A stretch of 64,000 bases of DNA from Prochlorococcus sp. HOT208_60m_808G21 (GTDB lineage Bacteria > Cyanobacteriota > Cyanobacteriia > PCC-6307 > Cyanobiaceae): positions 28,666-92,665 of the forward strand of contig MWOY01000109.1 of the NCBI GenBank assembly GCA_002026015.1, read 5' to 3'. Within the stretch, counting starts at the first letter, position 1; each line of letters begins with the position of its first letter. The notes under the pieces are model-generated. The model saw only the letters and a list, made by a program, of their open reading frames with translations. It had not been told where the DNA came from and searched no databases. This document shows positions 7,572 through 17,364 of the stretch, in pieces. The position numbers were made by a program, and so were the translations under genes.

Positions 7572-8693
7572 TTAGTTATTTTGTAGATTAGTAATATCAG
7601 TTGGTATTACTTTTAATTTAATAAATTTATTTTTACGCTTCAAGAATATATTTACTTGTTTTTTGATACCATTTTTACTAATTTGTTCTATTACGTCTGA
7701 TGCGGTTTCAATATCTTTATTGCCTATTTTTATTAAAATATCATCTATCTTGATTCCACTTTTTTCAGCTGGACTGTTCGGTACTACATATCCAACTTTT
7801 ACGACATTATTTTTTCTCTCAGAAATACTTTCTTCTATTAGGCTAATTCCAATCATAGGATGTATTACTTTCCCATTTTTTAAAAGTTGATAGGCAATAT
7901 CCTTTGCTTTATTAATTGGGATTGCGAAACTCAAACCCGCTCCTGGACCTGATCTTATCAACGTATTAATACCAATTACTTCTCCATTGCTATTCAATAG
8001 TGGACCTCCAGAATTGCCAGGGTTAATAGCAGCGTCTGTTTGTATCAGTTCAAGTTTTTTATCGTATATTCCTAATTGATTTACGTTTCGATTTAGATTA
8101 CTAATAATACCAAGTGTAACTGTGTTTTCCAGTCCGAATGGATTTCCAACTGCTATAGCCCAATCACCGACTTTAATCTTTGAAGAATCGCCCAATTTTG
8201 CTTTTGGCCAAGGCCCTTTCCCTTCAATCTTTAGCACAGCTAAATCAGTAAAAGAGTCTTGACCTACCAGTTTAGCGTTTATTTTTTTGCCATTTGTTAA
8301 ACCAACAATTACCTTATCTGAACCATTCACTACATGAGCATTGGTCATTACAAGTCCATCTGCAAATATAAATCCACTGCCTTGGTTTTGCTCCACCCTT
8401 GGTCGGTTTTCATTAGGCAAATCTAATCCAAAAAATCTTTCAAAATATGGGTCTAGAAATAGTTGAGAATTTCTTGGAAAATTTCTTTTTTTAACATATC
8501 TTTGAGTATCAATTGTCACCACAGCTGCACCGGTTCTTTCTACAGCTTTAGTTATGAAAGATTTGTTTGAAAATACACTAACTTCATTAATTTTTGGTTT
8601 GATTAATGGTTTGGATATTACTTTTGCGGGATACGTAATTCCTATTGGAATTAATGAGACGATTAGTAATAGCTTCTGAATGTATCTTTTCAA
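7572..8693 (-). CDS. HtrA/DegP-type periplasmic serine protease with PDZ domain
   Basis: 373 residues, TTG start (no in-frame ATG near). The N-terminus KRYIQKLLLIVSLIPIGI is a signal peptide or anchor. The trypsin-like domain shows the triad: His120 in TNAHVV, Asp150 in FTDLAVLKI, Ser228 in NPGNSGGP. One PDZ domain follows (about 270-365, with SPAEKSGIKIDDILIKIG). The family degrades or refolds damaged proteins in the periplasm or thylakoid lumen (HhoA/HhoB/HtrA of cyanobacteria). It is convergent with the 47-residue gene and divergent from the gene at 8867. Strong family call; which paralog is unclear. Confidence 0.93.
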   Translation of the reverse strand: MKRYIQKLLLIVSLIPIGITYPAKVISKPLIKPKINEVSVFSNKSFITKAVERTGAAVVTIDTQRYVKKRNFPRNSQLFLDPYFERFFGLDLPNENRPRVEQNQGSGFIFADGLVMTNAHVVNGSDKVIVGLTNGKKINAKLVGQDSFTDLAVLKIEGKGPWPKAKLGDSSKIKVGDWAIAVGNPFGLENTVTLGIISNLNRNVNQLGIYDKKLELIQTDAAINPGNSGGPLLNSNGEVIGINTLIRSGPGAGLSFAIPINKAKDIAYQLLKNGKVIHPMIGISLIEESISERKNNVVKVGYVVPNSPAEKSGIKIDDILIKIGNKDIETASDVIEQISKNGIKKQVNIFLKRKNKFIKLKVIPTDITNLQNN

Positions 8694-8866
8694 TTTTGAT
8701 TTTTTTATGTTTTTCGAGAGATTTAATCGACCATACTAGTGTAATTCAAATATAACTAGTTATTTAATCAATTGAATCAAGAGAATAATTTAGTGACTTA
8801 AAATAGCTAAATTTCTTTTTTTCAGGCTATGATGTTAAACATACAATAAACTAATTTATAAATTCA

Positions 8867-9130
8867 ATGACTATTTTATTTCCAATCATATATTCAGCGG
8901 CCTTAACTTATTTAGTGTGGAAAGCTTTTAAAGTAATGTCTAATGGCTGGGGTATATCCGATAATAAAAATAAAAGTTTAAGTACTTCCAGTTTTAAACA
9001 AAAAAAGTTCACAATACATCCAGAACTTTTAGATAAATCAGGTAATATAACAGAAGAGGAGCTATTAACAGTAAGATTTTCGAATGATAATGACTCTTCA
9101 TTAGAAGAAAAAGGCTCAACAACTGATTAA
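8867..9130 (+). CDS. Small membrane-anchored protein, DUF2973-like
   Basis: 87 residues, ATG start. One N-terminal hydrophobic segment (LFPIIYSAALTYLVWKAFKVM) is followed by a soluble tail containing FTIHPELLDKSGNITEEELLTVRF. This tail motif recalls the cyanobacterial DUF2973 family. It lies 24 bases before the next gene on the same strand and both may share a transcript. A TATGAT at 8828-8833 is a possible -10 element. Function unknown. Confidence 0.6.
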   Translation: MTILFPIIYSAALTYLVWKAFKVMSNGWGISDNKNKSLSTSSFKQKKFTIHPELLDKSGNITEEELLTVRFSNDNDSSLEEKGSTTD

Positions 9131-9154
9131 TCAAAATACAGATAAGGAAAAAAA

Positions 9155-9538
9155 TTGGAATTAAGAACAAAAATTGTTTCAGCGGTAATAAGATCTCTCA
9201 AATTGCCACCGAGGTTTCGTTTGATAATGGTTAAAGAAGATCCAGTGAGACTTGAACTAAGTCTCACTCCTTCTTACGGTAAAAATCCAGTCATTGTTGG
9301 TATAGTTGAATCTCTAGATTTAGTCGCGCGAAGAGATAGGGAAGGTAGATTACCCAGAGATCTCCAAGGCACTTGGGACTGGACTGTAAGACATGGAAAA
9401 GTTAGTACTGGAGGTTGGAATCCTATGTTAAAAGAGGCATTGCAAACAATGTTTGATACAGGATTGCCAGCTATTGTGTACGAGGAATTAACTGGAGATG
9501 AGTATCGACCTGTTGATGGTGTAAGACATGTTAAATAA
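9155..9538 (+). CDS. Conserved cyanobacterial hypothetical protein
   Basis: 127 residues, TTG start. It is soluble, with no signal peptide or membrane helix. Noticeable blocks are KLPPRFRLIMVKEDPVRLELSL near the start and GTWDWTVRHGKVSTGGWNPM in the middle, the latter rich in Trp and Gly. It has low repeat content and normal codon use. I do not recognise a characterised domain. It sits between the DUF2973-like gene and the Hli gene, in a cluster of small genes. Confidence 0.7.
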   Translation: MELRTKIVSAVIRSLKLPPRFRLIMVKEDPVRLELSLTPSYGKNPVIVGIVESLDLVARRDREGRLPRDLQGTWDWTVRHGKVSTGGWNPMLKEALQTMFDTGLPAIVYEELTGDEYRPVDGVRHVK

Positions 9539-9607
9539 ATTATTTATTTTTTATCATAAAATCTTCCTTAAAACGTTAAAATAATCTGATAAATATTTTA
9601 GTTAATT

Positions 9608-9754
9608 ATGAATAATGACAATCAACCAAGATTTGGCTTTGTAAATTTTGCAGAAACTTGGAACGGCCGTATGGCTATGATGGGGATTTTGATTGGTCTT
9701 GGCACTGAATTAATTACTGGACAAAGTATTCTTAGACAAATTGGAATAGGTTAA
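9608..9754 (+). CDS. hli: High-light-inducible protein (Hli/Scp), single-helix chlorophyll-binding type
   Basis: 48 residues, read directly from the ATG at 9608 to the TAA at 9752-9754. The single helix carries AETWNGRMAMMGILIGLGTE, the chlorophyll a/b-binding signature with ExxNGRxAMxG, in which Glu and Asn (with Arg pairing) coordinate chlorophyll. Hli proteins sit in the thylakoid membrane, bind chlorophyll and carotenoid, and protect photosystems under excess light; they are multicopy in high-light Prochlorococcus. It is a lone gene, 69 bases after its neighbour and 4 bases before a convergent gene, likely with its own stress promoter, which I could not pinpoint. Confidence 0.92.
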   Translation: MNNDNQPRFGFVNFAETWNGRMAMMGILIGLGTELITGQSILRQIGIG

Positions 9755-9758
9755 AATC

Positions 9759-10100
9759 TTACTTCACTTCTTCTGCTTTCACTTCAATGGTACTTTCACT
9801 AGGCTTTTTATTGGATTGATTATTCTTATTTATATTCTCTAAATCTGCACCACAATTCATGCAGGTTTCACTTAAACCTAATGATATTGACCCACAATTA
9901 CTGCATGTATTAATTTTAGATTTATAAGAGTTAAAACCTATAAAAACTAAAACTAAAAATAGAAGAGGAATTAAAAATAAAAGAAGTAGGATATTCCCAA
10001 TAAAACTGATGAAAAAGTTGAATCCAAAAATTGGAATAACGATCAGTAAGATTAATGAGTAGGTAAGAAGATTTTTATTAGCTTTAAGAAAATAATTCAC
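9759..10100 (-). CDS. Membrane protein with C-terminal zinc ribbon, hypothetical
   Basis: 113 residues, ATG start. Two closely spaced hydrophobic segments occupy about residues 12-60. A zinc-ribbon-like pair of CX2C knuckles follows (CSNCGS and CMNCGA, about 72-92), then a charged tail with many Lys/Glu. The layout suggests a membrane-anchored metal-binding or adaptor protein. It lies 11 bases downstream of the YihY-like gene on the same strand, so is probably co-transcribed. Function unknown. Confidence 0.65.
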   Translation of the reverse strand: MNYFLKANKNLLTYSLILLIVIPIFGFNFFISFIGNILLLLFLIPLLFLVLVFIGFNSYKSKINTCSNCGSISLGLSETCMNCGADLENINKNNQSNKKPSESTIEVKAEEVK

Positions 10101-10111
10101 CTTAATTATCC

Positions 10112-11026
10112 TTATCTATAATTTCTTTTTTTATTTACTAAAGTCATATTAGCAATTACTACGCTCCAACACTGTCCAAAATATAAAATCACTCCTAATA
10201 ACCATACCCACAAAGTAAGTACAAGAAAACCTCCAATAAACCCGTATGCTTGAAATCTTACTCCAAGTGAGAGAATACTTTTACTGACTGCTAGGTTCAA
10301 AGTGGTTAGGCCAATTCCAATAAGAAAAGATCCAGGTAAAAGTGGTTTCAATGGAACTTTTCTACTGGGTAAAAGTGCTTGTAATAAAAGAGCCATTAAA
10401 GAAAAGCCAATTAGTGGTATTGCAAACTGACCAACCTGTAATAGCGGCAACTTTAATATTAAATCAGAAATAAGATTATTAGATTTTGAGAGATTTTCTA
10501 AAACGTTACTTGGGATCATTCTAAGATTTGCACTAATTTGATCTAGTACCATTAAAAAACCAATAAAGAAAACTATTAAAAAGGCTTCAACTCTATTTCG
10601 GAGAAACTTCGAAGCTTGCACTCTCCAAGCAGCATTAACTTTTTTAGAAGGAATTTCGTCCTCCCAAAGCCTATCCGAACCTCTTTGAAGAGATAGATAT
10701 GCATTTCCTGCTGTAAAAAGCAAAAACATAGCCCCAAGAATACCCGCACCAAAACCTTGATCTATCAAATTAAATAATGTTGTCTCTACTAACTCAACTA
10801 CTGAAGGAGGTAAAAGCTGAGCAGCAATGGCAATTATTTGTTGATCTAATCCTTCTTGTTTTCCTAGGAACCATGAAGCTATTGATAGAGAAATTAGAAG
10901 GATAGGAAAAAATGATTGAAGTGTGTAGTATGCAAATGCAGCGCTTAAATCAACGCAATCAGATTTGCTCCATCGCTCACAAGCTCCCCATAAACTTTTC
11001 AGTATCCACGTTGAACTTCTCTGCAT
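10112..11026 (-). CDS. YihY/BrkB family inner membrane protein
   Basis: 304 residues from the ATG at 11026, which has a GAAGAA upstream; an in-frame TTG at 11041 would add five residues. Features of the family are an N-terminal SAAFAYYTLQSFFPILLISLS, the loop QRGSDRLWE, and a last third rich in helices with KPLLPGSFLIGIGL and WVWLLGVILYFG. About six membrane helices. Older annotations call it ribonuclease BN, which is known to be wrong for this family; an envelope or transport role is more likely but unproven. Confidence 0.85.
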   Translation of the reverse strand: MQRSSTWILKSLWGACERWSKSDCVDLSAAFAYYTLQSFFPILLISLSIASWFLGKQEGLDQQIIAIAAQLLPPSVVELVETTLFNLIDQGFGAGILGAMFLLFTAGNAYLSLQRGSDRLWEDEIPSKKVNAAWRVQASKFLRNRVEAFLIVFFIGFLMVLDQISANLRMIPSNVLENLSKSNNLISDLILKLPLLQVGQFAIPLIGFSLMALLLQALLPSRKVPLKPLLPGSFLIGIGLTTLNLAVSKSILSLGVRFQAYGFIGGFLVLTLWVWLLGVILYFGQCWSVVIANMTLVNKKRNYR

Positions 11027-11117
11027 ATTAATTTTCTTCAAATATTTTATTTATTTACTTGTTTTTTATTGTATCTGATTAAGAAATTTTTCAAGCAATT
11101 TTTTATTTATGATCCAA

Positions 11118-11924
11118 CTATTTTTCTAATAATAAATTCCCCCATGGCTTTAAAATTTCAACTTTTTCTATAGATCTACAAGCAATTAATGGAAAATTAA
11201 CATCGCTCAAGTCTTCTCCTGAAATTAAATTTAAAGGATCTGTTTCTAACCACTCTATAGAGCAATTGAGTTCTTCTAATAGCAGCCAGGCTGCTGCAAT
11301 ATCCCATATCTTAGGAGTTGATTCTATTGCTCCGAAAGTTTGTCCCATTGCTACACTCGTAAGATTTAAACTCGATACACCTAAGAGTCTGATTTTCCCT
11401 GGAAATACTGAGTTTGGTTTTTTTTGTAAAATTTTTATTGATCTACTACATAAAGAAATGCACTCACTTTGACGATTATTTTGTCTAGGATCTATTTTCT
11501 GGTTATTCAGCCAAACTCCTTCCCCTTTAATGGATACAAACTTTTTTTTCAATGTAGGAATTATTAAAAAAGAAGATTGTGGTTTACCATCAACGAACCT
11601 TGCTACAGATATAGACCAGTAAGGAATACCTGCAGCAAAATTAGTTGTCCCATCGAGTGGATCGACCACCCAATAAGCTTTTGAATTTGGAATTAGCTTA
11701 TGTCCTTCTTCACTAAGGACGCCCTCGCCTGGAGCTATTGAAGCTAAGCCATCTACGATTGTTTTGTCACTCCATAAATCACAACTTGTTAATAATGATC
11801 CATCTGCTTTATTGCTGGCGCTAATATTTCCGAAATCTTTTGTTTGACGTTGACTAACCAATTCAAATAAAGAATCTAATTCACTTAGTTGTTTACTAGT
11901 TAAATTTGGTGGATTCATCTTCAT
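11118..11924 (-). CDS. Inositol monophosphatase family phosphatase (SuhB/HisN-like)
   Basis: 268 residues from the ATG at 11924, whose first bases form a 4-base ATGA overlap with the stop of the TolC gene; an in-frame TTG at 11933 is an alternative. The family metal-binding motifs are present: the GEGVLSEEG acidic site, then WVVDPLDGTTNFA (DPxDGTTN) and, near the C-terminus, WDIAAAWLLLEE. These Mg2+-dependent enzymes remove phosphate from inositol-1-phosphate, histidinol-phosphate, fructose-1,6-bisphosphate or PAP. The specificity here is not clear from sequence. Coupling to tolC looks like genome packing rather than shared function. Confidence 0.88.
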   Translation of the reverse strand: MKMNPPNLTSKQLSELDSLFELVSQRQTKDFGNISASNKADGSLLTSCDLWSDKTIVDGLASIAPGEGVLSEEGHKLIPNSKAYWVVDPLDGTTNFAAGIPYWSISVARFVDGKPQSSFLIIPTLKKKFVSIKGEGVWLNNQKIDPRQNNRQSECISLCSRSIKILQKKPNSVFPGKIRLLGVSSLNLTSVAMGQTFGAIESTPKIWDIAAAWLLLEELNCSIEWLETDPLNLISGEDLSDVNFPLIACRSIEKVEILKPWGNLLLEK

Positions 11925-13348
11925 ATATTGCAAATAGACTCTGTATCTTTAATTTTAGTATTATTACTACCCAAACAATTTTTACTTATATCAAGGAATG
12001 TTAATCTTTCTAATTCATCTATATTCAAATTGTAATTATATATTGCATTAATATTTTTTGATTTCGCATTACTTAATTCACTTTGCCTAACAAGAATATC
12101 TTTTAGAGTTGATATTCCGACATCATATCTAAGTCTGGAAAGCCTTACAGACTCTTTGCTAGATTCAATTTCTTTAAGAGAAGAGATTATTTTTTCTTCA
12201 TTTAATTTAAGATTTAAATAAGCTTTACTAATACTTGTGGTTAAAACATTTTTTAGATTTTCATAAGCATATTTTTCCGCTTCTGCATCTGCTATTTTCG
12301 ATTTGTAGGAGTTCTTATTTTGTCCGCCATCAAAAATACTCCATGCAAAATTTAGGCTTATGGTATTGGTATAATTAGATCCAGATTTTTCAGAGTCAAT
12401 ATTAGTTGATAGCGAGTCACCCTTTGAAAATGTACTGGATAATGAATTACTGATATAGATATTTGGCTTATTTTGAGCTAAAAAGTTCTCTGCTTGGCTC
12501 TTTTTGATTGATTTTTGAAGAATAAGGTTTTTTAAGGAAAGATTTTTATCCAAACCCTCATTAATATTCTTATTCAATTTATGATTCCAAAACCCTATAA
12601 GTTTTTGCTCTTTATTAGTTTCGAAATCTCCCTTAATATTAAGAATCTCTTTGAGAGAAATTTTATTAATTTCATGTTCTATTTTCTTTTCATTAAGTGA
12701 TTGTTGATCTCGAGATAATTGAGCTTCTGCTTCAAGAACTTCGAATTTTGTACCAATTCCAGCATCTAGCTTCGCTTTAGCATTTTCTAAACTTGTAATT
12801 GATAAATCAAGTGTGAATTTTTTATTTTGAATATCTTGATATGACTTTTTGTATTTGTGATATCTGATTCTTGCTTCTTGAATTAAATCTTTTTTCTTAA
12901 TCTCATAATTATTTTTTGCAATTTTGTAATTTGTTTTGGCAATTTTAATTTCAGAACCTCTAAGCGGGGCAATTACATCCCATTTAATATTTAGGGAGGG
13001 ATTAGCTGTAAATTGTGATGTTTTTTTAGTAGTTGACTTGTTATTATAATTTTTACCTGCGACATATTTTGGTAACCCATTGGCTTGAAAATCTAAGGAT
13101 GGGTATCTTTTTGCAATTTGACTGGAGAGACTAAAGCTAGCCGATTCTACTAGGTTTTGTAATGATTTTAATTCTTGATTATTTAATATAAGTTTTTCTG
13201 TTTCTTGATAATCAACAAAAGTAATATTTGATTTTTCTTCTAAAACATTATCAATGTAATTTTTTGTTTCGCTCGATAGAACATTAAAGGTGTTCATACT
13301 TAGAGTAAGCGGAAATAATAAGAAAGGATTTATTACTCTTCTAAGCAT
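11921..13348 (-). CDS. tolC: TolC-type outer membrane efflux protein
   Basis: 475 residues, ATG start. An N-terminal hydrophobic segment (PFLLFPLTLSM) serves as signal peptide. Two homologous halves each hold long alpha-helical hairpins, with typical sequences such as LEAEAQLSRDQQSL in the first half and SRLRYDVGISTLKDILVRQSEL in the second. This is the outer membrane/periplasmic tunnel used by type I secretion and by RND or ABC efflux pumps. No pump or membrane-fusion protein is adjacent, so it presumably serves several systems. It probably shares a transcript with the downstream phosphatase gene. Confidence 0.88.
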   Translation of the reverse strand: MLRRVINPFLLFPLTLSMNTFNVLSSETKNYIDNVLEEKSNITFVDYQETEKLILNNQELKSLQNLVESASFSLSSQIAKRYPSLDFQANGLPKYVAGKNYNNKSTTKKTSQFTANPSLNIKWDVIAPLRGSEIKIAKTNYKIAKNNYEIKKKDLIQEARIRYHKYKKSYQDIQNKKFTLDLSITSLENAKAKLDAGIGTKFEVLEAEAQLSRDQQSLNEKKIEHEINKISLKEILNIKGDFETNKEQKLIGFWNHKLNKNINEGLDKNLSLKNLILQKSIKKSQAENFLAQNKPNIYISNSLSSTFSKGDSLSTNIDSEKSGSNYTNTISLNFAWSIFDGGQNKNSYKSKIADAEAEKYAYENLKNVLTTSISKAYLNLKLNEEKIISSLKEIESSKESVRLSRLRYDVGISTLKDILVRQSELSNAKSKNINAIYNYNLNIDELERLTFLDISKNCLGSNNTKIKDTESICNI

Positions 13349-13373
13349 GTTTTATAGTTTTGAAAATATTCGA

Positions 13374-14751
13374 TTAACCAATCAAAGTATTAATAATATC
13401 ATTTGAATCATCCAGAACGTGAATTTTAGTATTTATTTGATTCTCAACTTCTTGAATATTTTTATCATCTAAAAATAAATCAGTATTAATTTTTAACATA
13501 ATAGATGGTATGTAAACAGCTTCTCCTAAATCCTTATTTTTCAGACCGTAAATTAGATCTTCTCCAGTAAGAAGACCTGTAACAACTTGATCTTGACCCC
13601 AATAAATACTTGGCAAACCATATAAATTAATTGTTAATCCATTAATTAAGTTTAATTTCTCAACTGTAGGAATTAGAGCTTCATAAACTAATTTACCAAC
13701 AATCCAACTAACTTTTTTTGGCTTTTTTACTTTTTTGGGTAGGTTTTGACTCTTCTCCCTTAATGATTCTAGAAAGTTTCTAATAGTCCCTACTCCGTTA
13801 GATTCTTGTGGCATATTTTCGTAGGTTTTGTAACAAGGTAAATTTGTACCAGCAATTAAATACCATTCGTCTGCTAGCCAACAAAAACGAGTACCAAGAG
13901 TAATTTGTAAAGAGGCTTGAATTCTCTCTACTTGTTTAATAGTTTTTTTTGCGTATTCTGGGCTTATTGATTTCAATCCATCATTTTCAGGTCTAAATTT
14001 TGTAAGTCCTACAGGAACTATTGCGACTGAAAGTACTGTCTGAGAGCTTTTTTTATAGAATTCTGCAAGTTCTAAAATTGATTTCTCAAGAATATCCCCA
14101 TCATTTATATCTGGACAGACAACAATTTGAGCATGTTATTTGAATAGAGTTTTTTTCAAACCACGAAATTTGGTCAAGTATCACTCCTGCTTTTTTATTT
14201 TTTAATAATTTTTCTCTTGTGGCGGGATCAGTAGCATGAACTGAAATAAAAAGTGGGGATAGTTTTTGCATAGCAATTCTTTCCCAGTCTTCTTTTTTTA
14301 AATTCGTAAGAGTTAAATAAGAGCCATATAGGAAACTTAATCTATAATCATCATCTTTTATATATAGGCTTTTTCTTTTACCACTTGGCTGTTGATCAAT
14401 AAAACAAAATGGACATTTATTATTGCATTGCTTGATTGAATCAAATAATGCATTTTTAAAATTTATACCTAAATTAACGTCTTGATCTTTTTCAATATTT
14501 ATATTGTGAATCTCATGATTTTTATCTAAAACTGATATGTCTAAAATTTCTTCACTAATTAGAATCTGATAATCAATTAAATCTCTTGGTTTTTTCCCAT
14601 TAATACTAATAATTGAATCACCCGATTCAAATCCTATTTCTTCAGCAATGGAATTAGCTTCAATACTTTCAATTTCTGCAGGATTTATTTTATAAGTAAT
14701 ATTAGGAACCAAAAGATCATTGGAATCTTTGTAATTAATTTCTTGCCACAC
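13374..14751 (-). pseudogene. PDZ/radical-SAM/DUF512 protein split by a one-base frameshift
   Basis: Two minus-strand pieces form one gene. The first runs from GTG at 14751: PDZ-like domain (SIAEEIGFESGDSIISINGK) and a radical-SAM-like cluster motif CNNKCPFC (CX3CX2C). It leaves frame at about 14136-14137, where the reading passes from ITCSN to a stop at 14101. Removing one T (plus strand) at 14136/14137 restores SIQIHAQIVVCPDINDG, the expected family sequence, and the frame is then open to 13374 with the DUF512 C-terminal domain. The intact product would be 458 residues, normal for the family. It may be a sequencing error, a recent lesion or a recoded gene; no slippery heptamer is obvious. 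Confidence 0.85.
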
Positions 14752-14929
14752 AATTTAAGGCCAAATACTCTTATTTAAGTTTATTTTAAACTTATATATG
14801 ACTCAAAGTGTATTAAATACTTTTAAAAAACTAAATATAGGTGTGAAATTATGGGCCTTTTATTTATTAAAATATGGCATTCACAGTTTTCTAAAACACG
14901 ATTTAGATTATTAAAAATAACCTTTTTCA

Positions 14930-15697
14930 TTGAAAGAATTAATTACAAAAAATTTAGAAGTAAAAGATAAATTCAACTATGAATCTCATAAGACAGTTGA
15001 TTCATACAAAAATAGTTTTTTATCAAATCCTGTATCTTTAAGATTGTGGTCATCTTTTTTTGTAATTTTACCTATTTTTGTTCAAGCCCCTTGGGTTAGA
15101 TTAGAACCAATAAGTGCTCTTTGTTTTACTTTTGTTATTGTCTTAGTGGCAATTTTTTTGAATAAGAAAAAATCAAATAATTGGTTTATTGTCAGTTCAT
15201 TATTACTTGGTGTATCAGGTAGTTGGCTTGGTGGATGTTTGTTCTGGGGATGGTTAAGCCCATTTCCTATCCTCCACATACCTGTTGAAGCTGTAGTCCT
15301 CCCATTAGCTTTCATTGGATTTGGTACTAATTGGAAAATAGGTTCAAGTTTTTATATTTCTTCTTTATTTGGAACCGCAGTTACCGACATTACAATATTT
15401 TTAATCGGAATCATGGATCAATGGAGGCAGGTAATTACAGCAGATTCTGAAAATGCACCTATGATTCTTCAAAAAACTTCTGAGAGTCTTATTCAAATAA
15501 AATCATTATCTATTATCGTTTTTGTTGCTCTTATACTTTGGTTTATTTCAAAAGAAATTTTAGATTCTGCCACAATTAATACTACTAGTGGAAAAGCACT
15601 CTTAGTGTCTGGTTACGTAATTCAAACGACATTAATTGTTGATGGTATTTTTATTGTTTTAGCAATTTTGCAACCAAATTTTAGTGGATTGGTTTAA
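14930..15697 (+). CDS. Multispan membrane protein, DUF3120-like
   Basis: 255 residues, TTG start. About seven hydrophobic helices follow a soluble N-terminal 35 residues. Conserved-looking segments are SWLGGCLFWGWLSPFPILHIPVEA and TAVTDITIFLIGIMDQWRQV. The cyanobacterial DUF3120 family has these, as I remember it. It overlaps the start of nadB by one base (TAATG), so translation of the two is probably coupled. Function unknown. Confidence 0.75.
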   Translation: MKELITKNLEVKDKFNYESHKTVDSYKNSFLSNPVSLRLWSSFFVILPIFVQAPWVRLEPISALCFTFVIVLVAIFLNKKKSNNWFIVSSLLLGVSGSWLGGCLFWGWLSPFPILHIPVEAVVLPLAFIGFGTNWKIGSSFYISSLFGTAVTDITIFLIGIMDQWRQVITADSENAPMILQKTSESLIQIKSLSIIVFVALILWFISKEILDSATINTTSGKALLVSGYVIQTTLIVDGIFIVLAILQPNFSGLV

Positions 15698-17364
15698 TGT
15701 TAAGGCCTCCATTTTCGCAAGAACCGATACCAATTAATAATTGGGATGTAATTGTTATAGGCGCTGGAGCTGCTGGGCTTATGACTTGTCTTGAATTACC
15801 CTCAAATTTAAAAGTTCTTCTTTTAAATAGAAATACTAGTAAGGTATCTTCCAGTAGATGGGCTCAGGGCGGAATTGCATCTGTTGTTAGACAAGATGAT
15901 TCATTTGATCTTCATGCTGAGGATACTTTAAAAGCAGGTGATGGACTATGTGATTTTCAAGCTGTAGAAATGCTTGTTAAAGAAGCTCCAGGTTGCGTAG
16001 AAAGGTTGCAGAATTTAGGGATGATTTTTGATCAAAGTTTTGATCAACTAGCTACTACCTTGGAAGCAGCCCATTCACGCAGAAGAGTTTTACATGTTAA
16101 AGATCGTACTGGTCGAGCATTAGTTGAAGTTTTAGAAGATCATATTGAGAATCAAAAAAATATTCTGCACTGCAGGGGTGTAAGAGTAACTGAACTTCTT
16201 ATTGAAAATAAAGAATGTAGAGGAGTTCAGGTTCTTGATGGAGCAAATTTATATTGGATTAAATCTAGAGCTGTTGTTTTGGCTACAGGTGGGGGTGGGC
16301 ACTTATTTACAAATACAACAAATCCTGCTCAATCCTCTGGTGAAGGGATTGCCCTTGCATGGAAAGCAGGAGCTGCAATCGAAGATTTAGAGTTCGTGCA
16401 ATTTCATCCAACAGCTTTAAAATTTTATGGTGCACCTTGCTTCTTAATATCTGAGGCACTTAGAGGGGAAGGTGCGATTTTAGTTGATAAAAATGGTGAA
16501 AGTCCAGTTAAAAATCTTGAAAATCGTGATCTAGCTACTAGAGATCAGGTAAGTAGAGCAATTATGAAAAATATGCATGACAATAATGTAGACCATGTTG
16601 GCTTAGATCTTCGGTATATTGACCCAGAAAAAATTGTAGAGCGCTTCCCTACGATCCTAAGTCGATGTCAGGATTATGGTGTTAACCCTTTAAATGAGGT
16701 TATTCCTGTAGCTCCTGCAGCTCACTATTGGATGGGAGGTATTAAAACTGATCTAAATGCATCTTCAACAAGAAAAGGATTATATGCCGTTGGAGAAGTT
16801 GCTTCTACAGGTGTGCATGGTGCTAATAGACTGGCAAGTAATTCACTGATGGAGTGTCTTGTTTTCGCAAGAAAAATGTCTTCAATTGTTTTGAATGACC
16901 TTTCTAAATTTGAAAAATTTGATAGATCATTTCAAGAGTTTGCTTTTGAAGATCCTAAAGAAGATCAAATTTCTATAATTGCTGAAAAAATTGATGAACT
17001 AAGAAAACTATGTTGGTTAAATTTAGGTGTATCTCGAAATAAGGTAAATATGAGTAAATTTTTAAATTACATTCAAAATGATATAGATAAATTAAATAAA
17101 AATGATTTACTAAATATTCTTGAAAAAATAAAATTTGATCAAAAAATAAAACTTAGTGAACGCAATAGAAGAGCATTAAATCTTTTACTTGATTTAAAGA
17201 ATAGACAAATAACCACAATAACTTTATTAAAAGCTTGCCTATTTAGAGAAGAAAGTAGAGGAGGGCATTATAGAGATGATTTCCCTGATAAAGATAAAAA
17301 TTGGGAATGCCATACTAGACAACAGTTAGATCAAAAAATTCAAAAAAGATTTATTAAAAATTAA
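15697..17364 (+). CDS. nadB: L-aspartate oxidase
   Basis: 555 residues, ATG start. The N-terminal FAD-binding Rossmann motif VIGAGAAGLMTC (about residue 20) is followed by SSRWAQGGIA, the succinate-dehydrogenase/fumarate-reductase flavoprotein signature region. HSRRRVLHVKDRTG, LEFVQFHPTA, GLYAVGEVASTGVHGANRLASNSL and a helical C-terminal domain complete the family. The enzyme oxidises L-aspartate to iminoaspartate, the first step of de novo NAD synthesis; NadA then makes quinolinate. It is coupled to the DUF3120 gene upstream; its 3' end overlaps the convergent VKOR gene by 11 bases. Length is normal for NadB. Confidence 0.95.
   Translation: MLRPPFSQEPIPINNWDVIVIGAGAAGLMTCLELPSNLKVLLLNRNTSKVSSSRWAQGGIASVVRQDDSFDLHAEDTLKAGDGLCDFQAVEMLVKEAPGCVERLQNLGMIFDQSFDQLATTLEAAHSRRRVLHVKDRTGRALVEVLEDHIENQKNILHCRGVRVTELLIENKECRGVQVLDGANLYWIKSRAVVLATGGGGHLFTNTTNPAQSSGEGIALAWKAGAAIEDLEFVQFHPTALKFYGAPCFLISEALRGEGAILVDKNGESPVKNLENRDLATRDQVSRAIMKNMHDNNVDHVGLDLRYIDPEKIVERFPTILSRCQDYGVNPLNEVIPVAPAAHYWMGGIKTDLNASSTRKGLYAVGEVASTGVHGANRLASNSLMECLVFARKMSSIVLNDLSKFEKFDRSFQEFAFEDPKEDQISIIAEKIDELRKLCWLNLGVSRNKVNMSKFLNYIQNDIDKLNKNDLLNILEKIKFDQKIKLSERNRRALNLLLDLKNRQITTITLLKACLFREESRGGHYRDDFPDKDKNWECHTRQQLDQKIQKRFIKN

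Noticed and set aside
14851..14970. Short plus-strand frame starting ATG 14851
   Set aside because: About 39 basic residues overlapping the start of the DUF3120-like gene in another frame; composition is that of random AT-rich sequence.
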